DNA from: CAYFPS01 sp964345075
Lineage (GTDB): Bacteria > CAIWAD01
DNA length: 64,000 nt
Assembly (NCBI GenBank): GCA_964345075.1
Contig: CAYFPS010000015.1
Span: 1 to 64,000, forward strand
Direction of reading: 5' to 3'
Of this stretch, positions 48,637 to 57,165 are shown piece after piece. The position numbers were made by a program, and so were the translations under genes. The notes below the pieces were generated by a model. That model searched no databases, had not been told where the DNA came from, and saw only the letters and a list, made by a program, of their open reading frames with translations. Numbering within the stretch: the stretch's first letter is position 1; every line of letters starts with the position of its first letter.

Positions 48637-50193
48637 ATGCAGGCCTTTCACCTGATTGGATGTGGGGGAGTGGCAATGGGCGGACTGGCCATTGCGCTCA
48701 AGCAGATGGGCTATTTGGTCAGCGGTTCCGACGCTGGCGTTTACCCGCCCATGTCGGAAATGCTGGCCGATGCGGGCATTGCATGGACCGAGGGTTTCGA
48801 TGGGTCTACCATCGAGAAACTCCATGCCAGTCATGGGGATCTTCGAGTGATTGTCGGCAACGCGATTCCCCGCGGCAATGCCGAACTGGAGACGGCGCTG
48901 GCTCTTGGCCTGCGGCTATCCTCCATGCCCGAGGTGATTGGCGAGATCTTCCTGAAGGGCGCGCACAGCGTGGTGATTGCCGGTACGCACGGCAAAACGA
49001 CCACGAGCAACCTCTGCGCGTGGCTCCTGGAAAAATGTGGTGCCGGGCCGGGTTGGTTGATTGGCGGCCGACCATTTGATCTGCCCGGCGGTCTGCGAGC
49101 AGCCTGTCCGCCGGATGGTCATGACGCGATTTTTGTTTCTGAGGGTGATGAATACGACACCAGTTTCTGGGACAAACGATCGAAGTTCTTCCATTACTGG
49201 CCCCACACGCTTGTGATCAATCATGTTGAATTCGATCACGCCGACATCTTTCAATCGCTGGAACAGATCACGTCTGTATTCGCGCGATTGGCCATGCTGG
49301 TGCCGGCAGACGGCCTGATCTTTGCCAATGGTGATGCACCAGCTGCCCGCAAAGCTCTGGAGCAGTCGTGGGCGCCTGTGATCTTTTTTGGGGAAGGACC
49401 GAATGCGGCCTATCGCCTGCTGAAAGAAGAGGCGAGTGAAGCGGGCAGCCGCTTTCATGTGCGCGTTCCGCTTGAAGGCGCAATCATCCGTGATACATTC
49501 TCTGCTCTGGCTCCCGCGCAGGAAAATGCAGAAGCCTGCTGGCAACCGGAAGTGCAGGAAGACCTCATCATTGAGAGCCCCCTATCCGGTGAATACAATG
49601 GGCGAAACCTGCTGGTAGCCCTTGCTGTGATGGACAGACTGGGGCAACCTCGCAGGCGTGTGCTCGACTTGATGGCCCAATTCAAGGGGCCTGCACGCCG
49701 CATGGATTTGTATCACAATGATCAGGGGCTGGTTCTCTGCGATGATTTTGCGCATCACCCAACTGCTGTTCGCTCGGCCCTGGCGGCACTTGGAAAGCGT
49801 TTTCCCGAACGCAAGCTGATTGCTTTAGTAGAACCACGCTCCAACACAAGCGTGCGCAATGTGATGCAAGCAGAATGGATTGACGCGCTTAAGGGTGCAA
49901 ACGGAGTGCTCTTTGGCGCGCTGCATCGGCCCTGGAAGTATCGACCGGAGGAGCTTTTCTCATTTGAAGATACCCGCCGCGAGCTGGAAGCTAATGGTGT
50001 CGCCTTTCATCAAGCAGACTCAGCAGAAGCATTGATCGCACAACTGGATCCAGACAGCTTCCGTGATACAGCCGGATGGCAACAGCTGTTATCGCTTGAC
50101 CCGAAGCAGATCTTACTGGTTGTCTTTTCCAATGGCGCATTCGACGGCCTGCTGGGCAAACTGAAAGAACGTTACCAGCTGCAAGCAGTCTGA
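48637..50193 (+). CDS. mpl: UDP-N-acetylmuramate:L-alanyl-gamma-D-glutamyl-meso-diaminopimelate ligase
   Basis: 518 residues from ATG 48637 (GGAGGCGGA upstream). Mur-ligase fold: HLIGCGGVAMGGLA nucleotide loop, ATP-binding GTHGKTTTSNL, ASN-type NHVEFDHADIF, YNGRNLL and DDFAHHPTAV. VSEGDEYDTSFWDKRSKF is characteristic of Mpl rather than MurC. It reattaches recycled murein tripeptide to UDP-MurNAc, which implies meso-DAP peptidoglycan and a recycling pathway. It converges on the glycosidase gene with no gap. Confidence 0.95.
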   Translation: MQAFHLIGCGGVAMGGLAIALKQMGYLVSGSDAGVYPPMSEMLADAGIAWTEGFDGSTIEKLHASHGDLRVIVGNAIPRGNAELETALALGLRLSSMPEVIGEIFLKGAHSVVIAGTHGKTTTSNLCAWLLEKCGAGPGWLIGGRPFDLPGGLRAACPPDGHDAIFVSEGDEYDTSFWDKRSKFFHYWPHTLVINHVEFDHADIFQSLEQITSVFARLAMLVPADGLIFANGDAPAARKALEQSWAPVIFFGEGPNAAYRLLKEEASEAGSRFHVRVPLEGAIIRDTFSALAPAQENAEACWQPEVQEDLIIESPLSGEYNGRNLLVALAVMDRLGQPRRRVLDLMAQFKGPARRMDLYHNDQGLVLCDDFAHHPTAVRSALAALGKRFPERKLIALVEPRSNTSVRNVMQAEWIDALKGANGVLFGALHRPWKYRPEELFSFEDTRRELEANGVAFHQADSAEALIAQLDPDSFRDTAGWQQLLSLDPKQILLVVFSNGAFDGLLGKLKERYQLQAV

Positions 50194-52041
50194 TCAGTTG
50201 CGCAGATAGACTCGTGCTGTTCGGGCAGCGATCGATCTATTGGCGGGGGCTGATGCCTGCATGCCGGGCGCCCGGCTGTCGATCAACAGCTGCCAGTCAC
50301 CGCTTGGCAATTGCACCTTGTGATCGGTTCCGCTGTGATTGAACAGGACAAAGGCTTCCTTGCCTTCCAGCCTGCGCGAATAACCGAAAAGGGCCTGACC
50401 CGAGCTCTCCATCCACTGAATTTCGCCTTCAGAAAAGAGCCTGGCGTTTTCGCGCCTGAACTGGGCGAGTGTTTTCAGGCCTTCCATTACTTCCAGATCG
50501 GGCCTCGTCTCAACAGGTGATACCAAACCGTGATACAGGTTCTCGTCCGACCAGGGTCGCCAGGACTCCCTTTCTGCCATGCGCTCCGGCCAGAGAATCG
50601 GCTTGCGGTTGTCCGGATCATCCGCCCCCCACATGCCGAATTCATCCCCATTCCAGATATGCGGTGCGCCCGGCCAGGTAAACTGCTGCACACGGATCAT
50701 GGCCATGACTGCCAGGTCCTCCTTGCTGGGCGGGCCAAGCCGGCAGGCGGTGTTCTCTCTGGGTGATACATGGAACCTGTAGCGACCGCGGTTGGCAATG
50801 GAGGTGGCAAAGCGCGGACTATCGTGGCTGGCCACAAGATTCATCAGACTCAGGCGACGATCTTCCGGCAGGCGGGCCTGCATGCTGTCCAGTTCAGCGC
50901 TGAGCCCTGCTGGCGTATACCAGGGAGGCGTTTCTGCCATGAAACTGCGCACAGGCATGTACCACTGGTAGTGCATCACGCTGTCAAAGACTTCCAGCCA
51001 TGGCTTGGGGTCCATCATTTCCAGCGGCCAGCGTTCCCACCAGATCTCGCCCACGAGCAGGGCCTGCGGATTGATCCCTTTGACGAAGCTCCGGTACTCG
51101 CGCCAGAAGCCCACGGGGACTTGCTCGGCCACATCCAGCCGGTAACCGTCGATACCGTCAGAAGGGTCACCGTCCCCATTCGGATCCAGCCAGCGTTGTG
51201 TCACAGCAAAGACATGGTCACGCACTTCGGGATGCAATGTTCCCTCGTTCAGGCCACCCCGCACGACTTCGGGCTGATTAATTTGTGTCACAGCCGGGAG
51301 TTCACGGATTCCCGCCCAGCCCTCGTAATCAAACTCGTCGGCTTCCGTTGAAGGATCATTAAAGGAGTGTATCACAAACCAATCCTTGTAGCGGCTCCTT
51401 TCCTGGTGCTTTCTGATATCCTGAAATGCCCAGAAGGCCAGACCGGTGTGATTCCACGAATAGTCAAGAATGATTCGCATCCCACGCGCGTGCACATTGG
51501 CCACCAGCTCCAGAAAAAGCCGATCGGCACTCGTCCACTGCCAGCTGGCTGGATCGGCTGGATTCTCCGCCGCAATTATTTGGCGATCGCCTTCCGGATC
51601 GGGCCCGAAATTCACATCTACGTGCCGCCAGTTGCGCGCGTCATATTTGTGCAGGCTGGGCGCATCGTTGATGGGATTCAGGTAGATGGCCGTGATCCCT
51701 AGCTCCTCAAGGTGGTCCAGCCGGTTGATCAGCCCCTGCAGGTCGCCCCCGTAGCGCCGGTGATGCACCCAGGTATAGAAGTCCCCGTCTTGGGTTCTCA
51801 CCCACGAATCAGGTTTGTACCAATCGTGCTCCCAGCTGGTCACGGACCATGTCGGCGGCTTCTCGTGGGGCCAGGCCAAATGGGCGCTCTGCAGGGTTGG
51901 ATCGTTGCTACGGTCACCGTTATCGAAGCGCTCGACAAAGACCTGATACCAGATGGCGTCTCGCGCCCAGGCCGGAGCCGGCCAGTCAGCCAGCAAGGGT
52001 GTGGCAGAGGCGAGGAGCAGAACAAGCAGGGTGGCGATCAT
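50194..52041 (-). CDS. Secreted GH13 alpha-amylase family glycosidase
   Basis: 615 residues from ATG 52041 (GGAG upstream), opening with signal peptide ATLLVLLLASATPLLA. GH13 regions: DAIWYQVFVERF, GITAIYLNPI, MRIILDYSWNHTG, nucleophile Asp in GIDGYRLDVAEQV, acid Glu in LLVGEIWWE and transition-state Asp in LVASHDSPR. C-terminal beta domain ends in ARTARVYLRN. It probably cleaves alpha-glucans in the periplasm or outside. The open frame upstream of 52041 is only the tandem repeat and is not part of the protein. Confidence 0.93.
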   Translation of the reverse strand: MIATLLVLLLASATPLLADWPAPAWARDAIWYQVFVERFDNGDRSNDPTLQSAHLAWPHEKPPTWSVTSWEHDWYKPDSWVRTQDGDFYTWVHHRRYGGDLQGLINRLDHLEELGITAIYLNPINDAPSLHKYDARNWRHVDVNFGPDPEGDRQIIAAENPADPASWQWTSADRLFLELVANVHARGMRIILDYSWNHTGLAFWAFQDIRKHQERSRYKDWFVIHSFNDPSTEADEFDYEGWAGIRELPAVTQINQPEVVRGGLNEGTLHPEVRDHVFAVTQRWLDPNGDGDPSDGIDGYRLDVAEQVPVGFWREYRSFVKGINPQALLVGEIWWERWPLEMMDPKPWLEVFDSVMHYQWYMPVRSFMAETPPWYTPAGLSAELDSMQARLPEDRRLSLMNLVASHDSPRFATSIANRGRYRFHVSPRENTACRLGPPSKEDLAVMAMIRVQQFTWPGAPHIWNGDEFGMWGADDPDNRKPILWPERMAERESWRPWSDENLYHGLVSPVETRPDLEVMEGLKTLAQFRRENARLFSEGEIQWMESSGQALFGYSRRLEGKEAFVLFNHSGTDHKVQLPSGDWQLLIDSRAPGMQASAPANRSIAARTARVYLRN

Positions 52042-52093
52042 GAGAGACTCCAGTTGTGTACTGGAAAGTAAGAAGGAAGGGCGGATTGAGGGG

Positions 52094-52165
52094 GTGTCGG
52101 ACGGGGTGTCCGACAAGGTGTCCGACGTCACGTCCGACGTGATGTCGGACGTGACGTCGGACACA
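52094..52165. repeat. 12-bp-period repeat (six units) with GTCCGAC/GTCGGAC core
   Basis: Units GTGTCGGACGGG, GTGTCCGACAAG, GTGTCCGACGTC, ACGTCCGACGTG, ATGTCGGACGTG and ACGTCGGACACA follow at exact 12-bp steps. The core appears in both orientations, unlike the array at 34891, which has the same period and core. It lies 53-124 bp upstream of the glycosidase start and may therefore be part of its leader or promoter region. Confidence 0.88.
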
Positions 52166-52232
52166 GCTTTATTTATTCCGTACACCCTTGATCTTTGTCA
52201 TGTTGAGGGCATTGCAGGGCAGTGGGTCACAA

Positions 52233-52649
52233 TCAGTCCGTGGACCTTGCCGCCATGGTCTCCATCGCCTTCAGGTAGCTTTCTTCCATGCGGGCTTCCA
52301 GCTCTTCCTGCCGCTCGCGATTTGCTCGGTTCAGCCTGACAGCCAGAAGCCAGCCAAGCCCCAGCATGCTAAAAACAAGGCCGAAGCCCAGCGCCGGCAC
52401 GGCGTCTTCCACCATCAAGCCCAGCCCCAGGAGGCCTGAGCCTGACCCGGCAAAGACCAGCGGCCAGACATATGGATTACGGCGGCCACCAAGCCTTTCC
52501 GGCGGTAGTGGCTGATTCAGCTCGAGCGCGCGCAGCCGTTCTTCATGGATCATGCGCCGCACCTGCGTACGCCAGCGAATCAACAGCCAGCCCAAGAGGA
52601 CATACATCGTGAACATCGAAATCATCATCACCATTTCTGTGCCGGCCAT
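52233..52649 (-). CDS. Small membrane protein (138 aa)
   Basis: Hydrophobic helices at about 8-25 (MISMFTMYVLLGWLLIRW), 62-80 and 88-107, separated by a basic cytoplasmic-like loop and a charged, possibly helical C-terminus rich in Arg and Glu. It is divergent from the ECF sigma gene and may belong to its regulatory unit. No family recognised. Confidence 0.65.
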   Translation of the reverse strand: MAGTEMVMMISMFTMYVLLGWLLIRWRTQVRRMIHEERLRALELNQPLPPERLGGRRNPYVWPLVFAGSGSGLLGLGLMVEDAVPALGFGLVFSMLGLGWLLAVRLNRANRERQEELEARMEESYLKAMETMAARSTD

Positions 52650-52699
52650 GTGAGGCTCCTTTCAGCTTTTCGATCTTAGGATGCAATCGAGCTGGATCC

Positions 52700-52725
52700 G
52701 GTTACACCCAACTGTAACCTTTTTG
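52700..52725 (+). promoter_or_regulatory. Inverted repeat with T-tract upstream of the ECF sigma gene
   Basis: GGTTACA, loop CCCAAC, TGTAACC, then TTTTT, 40 bp before the sigma-factor start. No plus-strand gene precedes it, so a terminator role is unlikely. TGTAACC followed by a T-run resembles the AAC-core -35 element of ECF promoters, so autoregulation is possible. Confidence 0.4.
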
Positions 52726-52764
52726 CTCATCTCTCCCTCCTAAAGACAAAGTGAAAGCGCTCCG

Positions 52765-53283
52765 TTGAATACACACGGCCCGGTTGATTTCGAGAAGCTG
52801 CTCGCGGAAAACAGAGACTCCATCTGGACACTCTGTCGCCGCATGCTCGGCCGTGATGATCTGGCCCGTGATGCATTTCAGGATTGCTGCATCCGTGTCT
52901 GGCAAGGGCTGAAAGACTTTCGCGGTGAGGCTAAGCCGTCAAGCTGGATCTGGCGAATTGCTTACCGATCCTGTCTTGAACTGCTGCGGAAAGAAGGCAG
53001 ACATCAGGCTGAAGATCTTGATGCGCTGTCTGATGGAATGGGCAGTCGTGGCCGCGATCAGAGCCGGAAACTGGAAGATGAGGACGCCAGAGATTTTCTC
53101 CTGGCAGTTCTTAACCCGCGGCAGCGGGCCCTGATTCATTTGTATTACACGGAAGAATTCAGCTGTGAAGAGATCGCCGAGCAGCTGGAAATCAGTCTTT
53201 CAAGCGTAAAGGTTGGTCTGCACCGCGCAAGGCAGGCAATGAGTCGACACTGGGATCAAGCGCATGGCAGCAGGAGAATCTGA
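52765..53283 (+). CDS. ECF-family RNA polymerase sigma factor
   Basis: 172 residues. Region 2 (about 10-80): LGRDDLARDAFQDCCIRVWQGL and SSWIWRIAYRSCLELLR. Region 4 (about 110-165): LNPRQRALIHLYYTEEFSCEEIAEQLEISLSSVKVGLHRARQAM, quoted here only as its core pieces EEIAEQLEIS and SVKVGLHRAR. The only in-frame start is TTG at 52765, with a weak ribosome site. It is followed three bases later by a membrane protein that could be its regulator. Confidence 0.92.
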   Translation: MNTHGPVDFEKLLAENRDSIWTLCRRMLGRDDLARDAFQDCCIRVWQGLKDFRGEAKPSSWIWRIAYRSCLELLRKEGRHQAEDLDALSDGMGSRGRDQSRKLEDEDARDFLLAVLNPRQRALIHLYYTEEFSCEEIAEQLEISLSSVKVGLHRARQAMSRHWDQAHGSRRI

Positions 53284-53285
53284 GC

Positions 53286-53648
53286 ATGATGCCACAAGCC
53301 TTTTCTGAAGCTAGCCTGGCCCGCCTTTTTGCCCCGGAAAGCAAGCTGAGCGTGCCCGATGATCTGCTGGGTGAATTCAGGCAGCAGCTCGCCCTGCTGG
53401 AAGCACAGGAAGCTCGCGGCGCAGGAAGACTTTCACTCAGGCTGATTTTGACGAGTGCCGGAATCCTAGCCGCATGCATGGTGACAGCTGGCCTTTTGTA
53501 TCACGGCCATGAAAGCCTGAAAAGCATGGAAACACTGATTCCCTTCATGCCCGCAGGTGGGCTGGCCCTGCTTGGCAAACTTCTGCCGGTTGCCCTCGCT
53601 CCAGTCTTCCTTCCCCTGCTCATGCATCTGGTTGATGGGGAAGAATGA
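53286..53648 (+). CDS. Two-helix membrane protein, possible anti-sigma partner
   Basis: 120 residues. A soluble N-terminus of about 50 residues is followed by hydrophobic segments at about 52-70 (LILTSAGILAACMVTAGLLY) and 86-112. No HxxxCxxC zinc anti-sigma motif is present. The tight linkage to the ECF gene (two bases) makes a regulatory or sensory role plausible but unproved. Confidence 0.6.
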   Translation: MMPQAFSEASLARLFAPESKLSVPDDLLGEFRQQLALLEAQEARGAGRLSLRLILTSAGILAACMVTAGLLYHGHESLKSMETLIPFMPAGGLALLGKLLPVALAPVFLPLLMHLVDGEE

Positions 53649-53683
53649 GCGTTTGACTGGCCTTTTCAGGGGCTGACTGCGTG

Positions 53684-55933
53684 TTACAGCCAGCTTCGCC
53701 ACGTAAGTTTAACTCCTCGACCCGCCTCTGGCATGATGCTGCGAATACGGCTCAGATGATGGCGGTACTCGTGATCCAGCAGGTTTTCCGCGCGCAGATG
53801 TAGCTGATTCCAGCTACCGCCAAGCGAAAAACTCCACATCAGATCTGCATCCAGTCGGCCCCAACCAGCTGTCTCCAGCTCAGGAATGGCATCGGGATCT
53901 TCTGCCAGATAGACTCGATCCTGCCGATCGGCAAAACTGAAAGCAAGACCGGCCCGAAAGGCGGATAGCTGGCGATGCAGTGATACAAGTCCGCTGGCCG
54001 GGGGAATCTCCGGCAGGGCGCCGCCATTCACCAGCTCACCGCGCACGGCGCTCAGGCGAGCCTCCAGCTGCCACTGACCGGGCCTCCAGCTGGCCGTCCA
54101 CTCAAAGCCCTCCATCTGTGCATCACGGCCCATCGTCCTGTACTCATAAAGATCCGCGCGACGAGCGGAGAATTCTCCGGTGAATGAAGGAAAGATGAAG
54201 TTGCTGTAGCGGGAGGCGAACAGGGTCAGCGAGCTACGCAGATTATGCATCTGAATCACCAGCGGCAGCTCCACGCTTATTGCCTTCTCGGCTCCCAGTT
54301 CCGGATTACCGATCTCATAAGAGTAAGCGGCAAGATGCGGACCACCACTGAAGAGCTCTTCTACACTGGGCGGACGCCAACTGCGTGAAAGCCCCAGGCC
54401 TGTTTCGATTTTCGTCATGCCCAGCTGCAATCTGGGCGCATCCAGTTTGAGAGATGCGGCAAGCCCACTGAAACTGCGCTCACGAATGGAGCCGATAACC
54501 ACACTCATTCGCTCTTCGTCTGGTATCACACGCTTGTGCTCAGCGCGCAAAGCGGCACTCAGATGCCAGTCGGCCCAGCGCGCGTGTTCCAGCCAGGCAA
54601 AAGCAAAACTCCATTCATCCGTGTCCGGCGCGTGACTTAGACCGCCTGTTGCAAAATCCCGAAAGGCTGTGCTTAAGCGAATACGGCCCTCGCTTAAACC
54701 ATGATGCTCCTTAAGGCGCAGTTCAAGCTCCGGCTCGATGGACAAGGCTCCAAAGTCGATCCCCAGCTGTCCACCAGCCTCGTATTCCGCATGGTAGTAG
54801 CGGCTGGCCATGGCAGCCAGTCGAAAGGATTCAATCCCGAAGGCATCAAGTGTCTTCTCTGCTTCCAGTTTGAGTCCGCGCTTCTCCAGGCTGATCGCGA
54901 CGCCCTCAGGATGCCCGCCCACAAAGCCACCGGGAATGCCGTAGTCGCTGTCGTAAGTGGAAAGGCCCAGCCCGACTCGTCCGTGATCTCCCAGCCAGGC
55001 AATTCCAGTACCCAGCGTAACCGAAGAGATAGAGCTGTTATCAAGCGAGCCTGCTGGTGTTTCCATTTCCCCCGCATCACGGGCTGAGGCATCCAGCCGA
55101 AAGGACAGATTTCCCCGTGAGGCATCCAGCGCCAGACTGCCGCCTGCTCCAGGCTGAGCCGTGTCCGTATACACGGTACCGACAGCCCGGGGCCGGACCA
55201 GAAGTTCATCGGGAACAAGACCACGCTGCACATTAACTACACCACCCTGGGCTCCAGCTCCGTAAAGCAGGCTTTCGGGGCCACGCAGAAGTTCCAGGCC
55301 TTCTGCTCCCAGTGCTTCTATGGCCACAGCATGATCGGCGCTGGTGGCAGACAGGTCGCCACTGGCCATGCCATCCTCCAGCAGGAGCAGCCTGTTGCCC
55401 GAAAGACCACGTAGCACAGGCCGCGCTGGGGCAGGGCCCATCGAGCGCCTTGCAATACCGGCCTCCTGCTCAAGCGTCTCGGCAATGGTCAGGCCCAGTT
55501 CCTGCTGCAACTGGCCACTCTCGCGGCGCAGCACCGGCTGATGCAGTTGGTTCAGTCGCAGATGATCATCAACGGCAATGCGTACTTCATCCAGTTGCCA
55601 GGCTGTTTCCTGCAGATGTATCACAAGTTCAAGTGTATCACCACAGCCAAGTGAGAAGTCCGTGCAGGTGGCTCCATAGCGGACATGGCTTGCCAGCAGA
55701 CAGTAGTCTCCAGCGGGAATGTGCCTGAAGACAAAGCGTCCCCGGCTGTCGCTTACTGTGCCGCGATCAAGCTCTTCCAGCTGAAGATTGACCTGCGGTA
55801 GCGGCGCACCGGACACGGCGTCCACAACACGGCCTCCCAGCTCGCCGCAGTCGTGGACACCTGCCGCCCCCGGCCTGCAGGGGCAGGCCAGGAGCAGCAG
55901 CACCAGAACAATTCGTCGAAAATCAGTCAACAT
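53684..55933 (-). CDS. TonB-dependent receptor, ZnuD-like
   Basis: 749 residues from ATG 55933, overlapping the lipoprotein gene by 11 bp. Signal peptide VLVLLLLACPCRPGAAG, CarboxypepD-like domain (about 25-110), and a plug with PVLRGLSGNRLLLLEDGMAS, SADHAVAIEALGAEGLELLRGP and LLYGAGAQGGVVNV, a pattern typical of ZnuD zinc receptors. The barrel ends in GRGVKLTWRSWL. With the upstream His-rich proteins and Fur/Zur-like site, zinc uptake is the likely role. Confidence 0.85.
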   Translation of the reverse strand: MLTDFRRIVLVLLLLACPCRPGAAGVHDCGELGGRVVDAVSGAPLPQVNLQLEELDRGTVSDSRGRFVFRHIPAGDYCLLASHVRYGATCTDFSLGCGDTLELVIHLQETAWQLDEVRIAVDDHLRLNQLHQPVLRRESGQLQQELGLTIAETLEQEAGIARRSMGPAPARPVLRGLSGNRLLLLEDGMASGDLSATSADHAVAIEALGAEGLELLRGPESLLYGAGAQGGVVNVQRGLVPDELLVRPRAVGTVYTDTAQPGAGGSLALDASRGNLSFRLDASARDAGEMETPAGSLDNSSISSVTLGTGIAWLGDHGRVGLGLSTYDSDYGIPGGFVGGHPEGVAISLEKRGLKLEAEKTLDAFGIESFRLAAMASRYYHAEYEAGGQLGIDFGALSIEPELELRLKEHHGLSEGRIRLSTAFRDFATGGLSHAPDTDEWSFAFAWLEHARWADWHLSAALRAEHKRVIPDEERMSVVIGSIRERSFSGLAASLKLDAPRLQLGMTKIETGLGLSRSWRPPSVEELFSGGPHLAAYSYEIGNPELGAEKAISVELPLVIQMHNLRSSLTLFASRYSNFIFPSFTGEFSARRADLYEYRTMGRDAQMEGFEWTASWRPGQWQLEARLSAVRGELVNGGALPEIPPASGLVSLHRQLSAFRAGLAFSFADRQDRVYLAEDPDAIPELETAGWGRLDADLMWSFSLGGSWNQLHLRAENLLDHEYRHHLSRIRSIMPEAGRGVKLTWRSWL

Positions 55934-56741
55934 GAATGGCAATCTGGGGGCTCGTGTAGTGGCTGTGGCCTTCATGCAGAATGTCGATGATCAGGGCATC
56001 ATCGCCCGCCGCCACAGGCGTCAGTGTCACATTCCAGCCATCCACCGAAGATTGAATCAGCTCAGCGCCCAGGCTCAGACCGAGATAGTGATCATCCTCC
56101 GGCTGAAAGACAACACCCTCATCGTCAACAAACCAGGTGCTGAAGCTCAAGGCTTCTTCCATTGTCAGCTCAAGGCCGGAGGACACGGTTCCATTGGCAA
56201 AGCATTCAAGCAGTAGCGTATCGCCGTCAAGCAGGCGCATGCCAACTGGCGTGCCGTGAGCATCATCGCTGTGATACACGACAATGGGCAATTCAGGGCT
56301 GACATAATCTTCGTGACCCAGATGCAGAATCTTCACACGCATGGCTGTCTCGCCCTCGGCAAGTCCTGTGGCGGTAAAGGCCCATGCAGCCTGATCCAGC
56401 TCTACCGAAAGCATCAACTCGTTGGTGGCGATATCCAGCGTGTGATCACCATCGGGATCGGCCTCAGGACGGAACCAGTGGCCTTCGTCATCCAGAAAGT
56501 GCACGAGCACAGGCCCGGCACTCTCACCCTCATGCAGTTCCAGCTCGCCACTGACTTCAGTCGGATCAGCCGTGGCAGCCATTACCAGCGTATCAGCCCC
56601 CATGACCAGTGCCACGCCGATGGCATCCATGTGTGCGCTCTCATCGCTGGATGCCGGATTGTCATCATCACTGCAGCCACTTGCCAGAAATCCCGTGCTC
56701 ACAAACAGGGCGAGCAGACCCTTGGTCAATATCTTCTTCAT
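55923..56741 (-). CDS. Surface or periplasmic lipoprotein of the zinc-type operon
   Basis: 272 residues from ATG 56741 (GGAG upstream; a TGTATCAC word directly precedes the ribosome site). Lipoprotein signal LLALFVSTGFLASGCSDDD. Two related halves of about 120 residues, each ending in a phrase like KILHLGHEDYVSPELPI and DILHEGHSHYTSPQIAI, with scattered His and acidic residues that could bind metal. Co-translated with the ZnuD-like receptor. No named family recognised. Confidence 0.75.
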   Translation of the reverse strand: MKKILTKGLLALFVSTGFLASGCSDDDNPASSDESAHMDAIGVALVMGADTLVMAATADPTEVSGELELHEGESAGPVLVHFLDDEGHWFRPEADPDGDHTLDIATNELMLSVELDQAAWAFTATGLAEGETAMRVKILHLGHEDYVSPELPIVVYHSDDAHGTPVGMRLLDGDTLLLECFANGTVSSGLELTMEEALSFSTWFVDDEGVVFQPEDDHYLGLSLGAELIQSSVDGWNVTLTPVAAGDDALIIDILHEGHSHYTSPQIAIHVD

Positions 56742-56824
56742 GCTTTTCTCCGTGATACAAATAGCCACACAGCATTAACCGGTTGCTTAACCGGCAACTG
56801 TGCAATTGATGCTTCGTCAATCGA

Positions 56825-57139
56825 TCAACTGAAGAGGCAGGCAGGCGGGCCGCGACCAACTGGCAGGCGGTATTCGCATGAAAGAAAAGCCTCAAGCCGG
56901 TAGGGAACTGGCTCGGGCTGAAGGGCTAACCATTCCGTGGCGGGAAGTGCAGGCGGTGCATCTCCGTGAGCCAGCTGAAAGATGTCTACCGGGCAGGGGT
57001 CGTGTGCCGCTTCAAGCTGAGCGCCCGCATGCCCGCAACAGTCCATCCCATGATTGTGATGGAGATCGGGACTGGCTGCCAGCATCAGATAAACCAACAG
57101 CACGAGGGAATGCATCAGACGAAGAGGCTTTCTGAACAT
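56825..57139 (-). CDS. Small secreted His/Cys-rich protein
   Basis: 104 residues. N-terminal hydrophobic segment LMHSLVLLVYLMLAASP followed by DLHHNHGMDCCGHAG and DPCPVDIFQLAHGD, metal-binding-like motifs seen in small proteins encoded next to metal-uptake receptors. First gene of the probable zinc-uptake unit, starting 11 bp after a perfect TGATAA-N4-TTATCA palindrome. Confidence 0.7.
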   Translation of the reverse strand: MFRKPLRLMHSLVLLVYLMLAASPDLHHNHGMDCCGHAGAQLEAAHDPCPVDIFQLAHGDAPPALPATEWLALQPEPVPYRLEAFLSCEYRLPVGRGPPACLFS

Positions 57140-57149
57140 GAGCTTCTTA

Positions 57150-57165
57150 TGATAATTCGTTATCA
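57150..57165. promoter_or_regulatory. Fur/Zur-type operator candidate
   Basis: TGATAATTCGTTATCA is a perfect 6-4-6 AT-rich palindrome resembling Fur-family boxes, with another GATAAT half-site five bases beyond (57171). It lies 11-26 bp upstream of the His-rich gene and overlaps the antiporter stop codon region. AT-rich sequence is rare here. Confidence 0.6.

Noticed and set aside
52042..52185. N-terminal extension of the GH13 gene with SDVTSD repeats
   Set aside because: It is the 12-bp array read as protein. The ATG at 52041 has a ribosome site and opens a normal signal peptide.
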